Assembly (NCBI RefSeq): GCF_005405305.1
Contig: NZ_BJDU01000004.1
Span: forward strand, 1 to 64,000
DNA length: 64,000 nt
Direction of reading: 5' to 3'
Source of the DNA: Companilactobacillus formosensis
GTDB lineage: Bacteria > Bacillota > Bacilli > Lactobacillales > Lactobacillaceae
Shown here: piece by piece, positions 60,964-64,000 of the stretch
Position numbering within the stretch: the first letter of the stretch is position 1
How the letters are laid out: each line of letters begins with the position of its first letter
Position numbers and translations under genes: made by a program
Notes under the pieces: model-generated
Told to the model about the DNA's origin: nothing
Database searches by the model: none
The model's input: the letters and a program-made list of their open reading frames with translations, nothing else

Positions 60964-62619
60964 ATGGCTGAAAAGCATAAATTAATCGAATACGCAAACG
61001 GTCCATCTCTACAAGAGATTAACGGAACCGTCGATGTACCAAGAGACAAGGGCTTTTTCAAAACTTTGTTCGCATACTCAGGTCCAGGAGCACTAGTTGC
61101 TGTTGGATACATGGATCCAGGTAACTGGTCAACATCAATTACCGGTGGTCAAAATTTCCAATACCTATTAATGTCAGTTATTCTAATGTCTAGTTTAATT
61201 GCCATGTTACTGCAATATATGGCTGCTAAACTAGGAATTGTGAGTAAGATGGATCTAGCGCAAGCCATTCGTGCTAGAACTAGTAGATCACTGGGAATCG
61301 TTTTATGGATTCTAACCGAGTTAGCCATCATGGCGACTGATATTGCCGAAGTTATCGGTGGTGCTATCGCTTTGTACTTACTATTTAATATTCCACTAGT
61401 AATTGCCGTATTTATCACTGTTGGTGATGTTTTGGTATTGCTATTATTGACAAAGATTGGTTTCAGAAAAATCGAAGCTATCGTTGTATGTTTAATTCTT
61501 GTTATTCTATTTGTTTTCGTTTATCAAGTTGCTCTATCAAATCCTGATTGGGGTGGCGTTTTCTCAGGTCTAATTCCAACAGGTAAAACATTTGCTACTA
61601 GTCCTAAGATTGGTGGTCAAACACCTCTAAGTGGTGCCTTAGGTATCATCGGTGCCACAGTTATGCCTCACAATTTGTACCTACACTCAGCTATTTCACA
61701 AACTAGAAAAGTTAACCACGCTGATGAAAAATCAGTTGCACAAAACGTTCGTTTCTCAGCTTGGGATTCAAATATCCAATTAACAGCTGCCTTCTTCGTT
61801 AACGCTTTACTACTTATCATGGGTGTTGCCGTATTCAAGAGTGGCGCTGTTGAAGATCCATCATTCTTCGGTTTGTATCAAGCTCTATCAGATACATCAA
61901 CTTTGAGTAATGGTGTTTTGATTGCCGTTGCTAAGTCAGGTGTACTTTCAACATTGTTCGCCGTTGCTTTGCTTGCTTCAGGTCAAAATTCAACTATTAC
62001 TGGTACTTTAACTGGACAAGTTATCATGGAAGGTTTCGTTCACATGAGAATGCCTCTATGGTTACGTCGTTTGGTTACACGTTTGATCTCAGTTATCCCA
62101 GTTCTTATCTGTGTTATGTTAACAAGTGGTAAGAGTGCGATTGATGAGCACGAAGCCTTGAATACCTTGATGAATAACTCACAAGTCTTCTTGGCCTTCG
62201 CACTTCCATTCTCAATGTTGCCACTACTATTAATGACAGATAGTGCTACAGAAATGGGTAACAAATTTAAGAACTCAACTTGGATCAAAGGATTCGGTTG
62301 GTTATCAGTTATTGCTTTGACAGTTCTAAACTTAATTGGTTTACCAGACCAAATCAAAGCCTTTTACGGTGATCACATTACTTCTGGTCAATCATTACAA
62401 GCTACGATCATTGCTTACGTATTAATCGCTGCTGTTCTAGCACTATTGATTTGGACAATTGTCGATATGCACAAAGGTAACGAAAGACTTAAGAACGTCT
62501 TGGCAAAAGAAGATGTTACATCAACTTATGAACATCTAGCCAAATTATCAGCCACAGCCGGTTCTGAAGAAGAATTCGATAAAGAAGCTACTGCTGAAAG
62601 AAATTCAGAACAAAGATAA
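60964..62619 (+). CDS. mntH: Nramp-family Mn(II)/divalent metal transporter
   Basis: The 551-residue protein has eleven or more helices and the Nramp metal motif MDPGNW in VGYMDPGNWSTS, plus the consensus transport loop GATVMPHNLYLHSA (MPHNL). It imports Mn(II) with protons; lactobacilli accumulate manganese against oxidative stress. The C-terminal tail is hydrophilic. AGGGGAG precedes the ATG. Control by the facing DtxR-like regulator is inferred. Confidence 0.95.
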   Translation: MAEKHKLIEYANGPSLQEINGTVDVPRDKGFFKTLFAYSGPGALVAVGYMDPGNWSTSITGGQNFQYLLMSVILMSSLIAMLLQYMAAKLGIVSKMDLAQAIRARTSRSLGIVLWILTELAIMATDIAEVIGGAIALYLLFNIPLVIAVFITVGDVLVLLLLTKIGFRKIEAIVVCLILVILFVFVYQVALSNPDWGGVFSGLIPTGKTFATSPKIGGQTPLSGALGIIGATVMPHNLYLHSAISQTRKVNHADEKSVAQNVRFSAWDSNIQLTAAFFVNALLLIMGVAVFKSGAVEDPSFFGLYQALSDTSTLSNGVLIAVAKSGVLSTLFAVALLASGQNSTITGTLTGQVIMEGFVHMRMPLWLRRLVTRLISVIPVLICVMLTSGKSAIDEHEALNTLMNNSQVFLAFALPFSMLPLLLMTDSATEMGNKFKNSTWIKGFGWLSVIALTVLNLIGLPDQIKAFYGDHITSGQSLQATIIAYVLIAAVLALLIWTIVDMHKGNERLKNVLAKEDVTSTYEHLAKLSATAGSEEEFDKEATAERNSEQR

Positions 62620-62630
62620 AAATTTGTAAA

Positions 62631-62665
62631 CAAAAAGACGACTTTGAATGAAGTCGCCTTTTTTG
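62631..62665. terminator. Bidirectional terminator
   Basis: AAAAGACGACTT/AAGTCGCCTTTT stem between mntH and the convergent deformylase-like gene. Confidence 0.85.
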
Positions 62666-63076
62666 TTATATCAAAATCCCGTCACAGTGGTCGATTTCAT
62701 GCTGAATAATCTGAGCTACGAAATCACTGAATTCCTGTGTATGAGTTTGGAAATTACTATCCAAGTATTTAACTTTTATCCTATTATAACGGCTAGTCTT
62801 GCGTTGACCGATTAATGAAAGACAACCTTCTTCAGTCTCGTACTTGCCAGATTTGCTAATAATAGTTGGATTGATCATCGGAACATTCATCATGCCCATG
62901 GAAAAGACGATGATACGCTTGTTGACGCCAATCATGTTAGCTGCCATGCCAACACAATTTTCGGAGTTAGCTTTTAGGGTATCTAGTAAGTCAGTCACGA
63001 CATTTTGGTCAGCTTTGGTTGCTAGTTCAGCTTTTTGAGCTAGAAAAGTCGTATCGTGGTTAATTGGTTTTATCAT
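62666..63076 (-). CDS. Peptide-deformylase-like protein
   Basis: The 136-residue product keeps motif II EEGCLSL (metal cysteine) and motif III QHEIDHCDG (HExxH). Motif I is CVGMAANMIG instead of GxGLAAPQxG, so the glutamine that stabilises the transition state is M48. It is shorter than the usual ~185 residues of lactobacillar Def. It may be a second deformylase with altered activity. AGAGGCAC precedes the ATG at 63076; the longer ORF to 63142 has no site. Confidence 0.8.
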   Translation of the reverse strand: MIKPINHDTTFLAQKAELATKADQNVVTDLLDTLKANSENCVGMAANMIGVNKRIIVFSMGMMNVPMINPTIISKSGKYETEEGCLSLIGQRKTSRYNRIKVKYLDSNFQTHTQEFSDFVAQIIQHEIDHCDGILI

Positions 63077-63183
63077 TTGTGTGCCTCTGTCTCGTTTGAT
63101 TGTTTTTAGTATAAAGGTTGAAAGTATGAAAACAGACTTCAACCATCAATATTATTGAAGTAACGTGTAAATTTCTATACTAT

Positions 63184-63195
63184 ACTAGTACTAGT
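63184..63195. promoter_or_regulatory. Palindrome ACTAGTACTAGT over a promoter
   Basis: A 12-bp perfect palindrome overlaps tandem TATACT motifs (63179 onward) with TTGAAG 17 bases before, 48 bases upstream of the DUF3644 gene. Confidence 0.4.
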
Positions 63196-63242
63196 TACTG
63201 AGTTATCCAACACATACAACATAGATATGGAGTGATTAACCA

Positions 63243-64000
63243 ATGGAAAATACTAAAAAGAGATTAGTTGATAAGAGCGTTGAGGCCTTTATCATGGGGA
63301 TAGAAATTTATAATAAACCAACTATTAAGTATAGAATAGAAGGATTCAGCTTTTTTATTTGTAATGCCTGGGAATTGATGTTAAAAGCAGAATTATTAAA
63401 TAGAGGTAAAAGCATCTATTTTAAAGATATGCCTGAAAGAACATTAAGCCTAGGTGAAGTTATTAAAAAAATATATTCGGATAAGAACACCCGTATTAGA
63501 TTAAATCTGGAAAAAATAATTGAATTAAGAAATACGAGTACACACTTTATAACCGAAGATTATGAAGTGAAATATGCACCATTATTTCAAGCTTGCACTA
63601 TTAATTTTGTAAATGAAATTCAAAGATTTCACGACGTTGATATAACTAAATACATACCACAAAACTTTCTTACAATCTCAGCAAGATATGAACCATTATC
63701 CAATGAAGAAATAAAGCTTAAATATCCTGCGGAAATTGCCGAAAGATTAATTAAACAAGCCAATGAAATAGACGTTTTGAGTAAGGAGTATGACTCTGAT
63801 AAATTTTCTATAAATATTAAACAACAATTATTTATAACTAAGAAAAAATCAGATGCCGATTTCACAGTTAAGGTTGACAAAACTTCCGATAATAAAGTTG
63901 CTTTCATCAAAGAACTAAAAGATCCATCCGATACTCATAAATATTCATACAATAGTGTAATTACTGCCGTTAACGAGCGTCTAAATAAACAAAATTTAAA
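63243..64000 (+). CDS. DUF3644 family protein, partial at the right edge
   Basis: The frame is open from the ATG (GGAGTG upstream) to the window end, 252 codons. The start reads KSVEAFIMGIEIYNKPTIKYRIEGFSFFICNAWELMLKAELL, the conserved N-terminal helices of DUF3644 proteins, followed by IIELRNTSTHFI as in HEPN-like helical bundles. Function is unknown; the family often lies in accessory or defence regions. The RxxxxH-like pattern (RNTSTH) fits a HEPN RNase site, which is inference. Confidence 0.7.
   Translation, partial: MENTKKRLVDKSVEAFIMGIEIYNKPTIKYRIEGFSFFICNAWELMLKAELLNRGKSIYFKDMPERTLSLGEVIKKIYSDKNTRIRLNLEKIIELRNTSTHFITEDYEVKYAPLFQACTINFVNEIQRFHDVDITKYIPQNFLTISARYEPLSNEEIKLKYPAEIAERLIKQANEIDVLSKEYDSDKFSINIKQQLFITKKKSDADFTVKVDKTSDNKVAFIKELKDPSDTHKYSYNSVITAVNERLNKQNL

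Noticed and set aside
1-64000. CRISPR arrays, tRNA or rRNA genes, insertion sequences, prophage
   Set aside because: No regularly spaced repeats, tRNA-like folds, transposase or phage structural genes were found on reading the window.

Overview
The window is low-GC Gram-positive DNA. SLAP-type wall-binding repeats, a WxL surface protein, an XrtG/Firmicu-CTERM locus, a PTS plus GH4 phospho-glucosidase unit, an acetoin operon and strong AGGAGG-type ribosome sites all point to a Lactobacillaceae chromosome. The flavour is that of Companilactobacillus; this is inferred from gene content and no marker gene is present. I see no rRNA, tRNA, CRISPR array, insertion sequence or phage block.

Left part (0.1-21 kb), cell surface and envelope. 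A secreted solute-binding-like protein is followed by six large integral membrane proteins: two YfhO/PTPS-related (one frameshifted), three DUF6056-like including a tandem pair that looks leaderless, and one acyltransferase-3. Next come a GH73 glucosaminidase and a type-2 amidase, both with SLAP-like repeats. Between these hydrolases sit two competence-type regulators, ComK-like and SigH/ComX-like. A frameshifted lipoprotein, a YdcF protein, an AI-2E-family permease and a Q/N-rich protein follow.

Middle (21-31 kb), an accessory stretch around gpmA, gpx and metEF. It holds an orphan HicB with a HicA stub, an MqsR/MqsA-like pair, an XrtG exosortase with its Firmicu-CTERM substrate and a truncated glycosyltransferase, an orphan HicA, two small ORFs, and a complete Fst/par-type type I toxin-antitoxin cassette too short to show as an ordinary ORF. 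metE-metF is divergent from a LysR regulator across a MET-box-like palindrome.

Right part (32-64 kb). In order: an orphan WxL lectin-like protein; chloramphenicol-acetyltransferase-like and DHA2 efflux genes; a solitary DUF262 protein; a TauE exporter with a TetR gene and twin operators; an operon of degenerate EAL protein, small membrane protein, PgaC/IcaA-like synthase and matrixin protease; a beta-glucoside PTS-esterase unit with a promoter and cre site, beside GH4 and LacI genes; two EamA permeases flanking a DprA-like gene; an sce7726-sce7725-RES operon that looks like an uncharacterised defence module; alsS-alsD opposite a MarR regulator; a DtxR/MntR-like regulator with a 49-residue small ORF, opposite usp-mntH; a deformylase-like gene; and a DUF3644 gene running off the right edge.

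The most interesting items are: (1) two intergenic copies, at 21.1 and 59.0 kb on opposite strands, of a ~150-170-nt element whose stems differ in sequence but keep pairing, the mark of a conserved structured RNA; (2) the sce7726-sce7725-RES operon; (3) the Fst-type cassette, with its direct repeats visible; (4) the XrtG locus cut by a toxin-antitoxin module; (5) a YfhO-like gene broken exactly at a T TTT TTA slippery heptamer.
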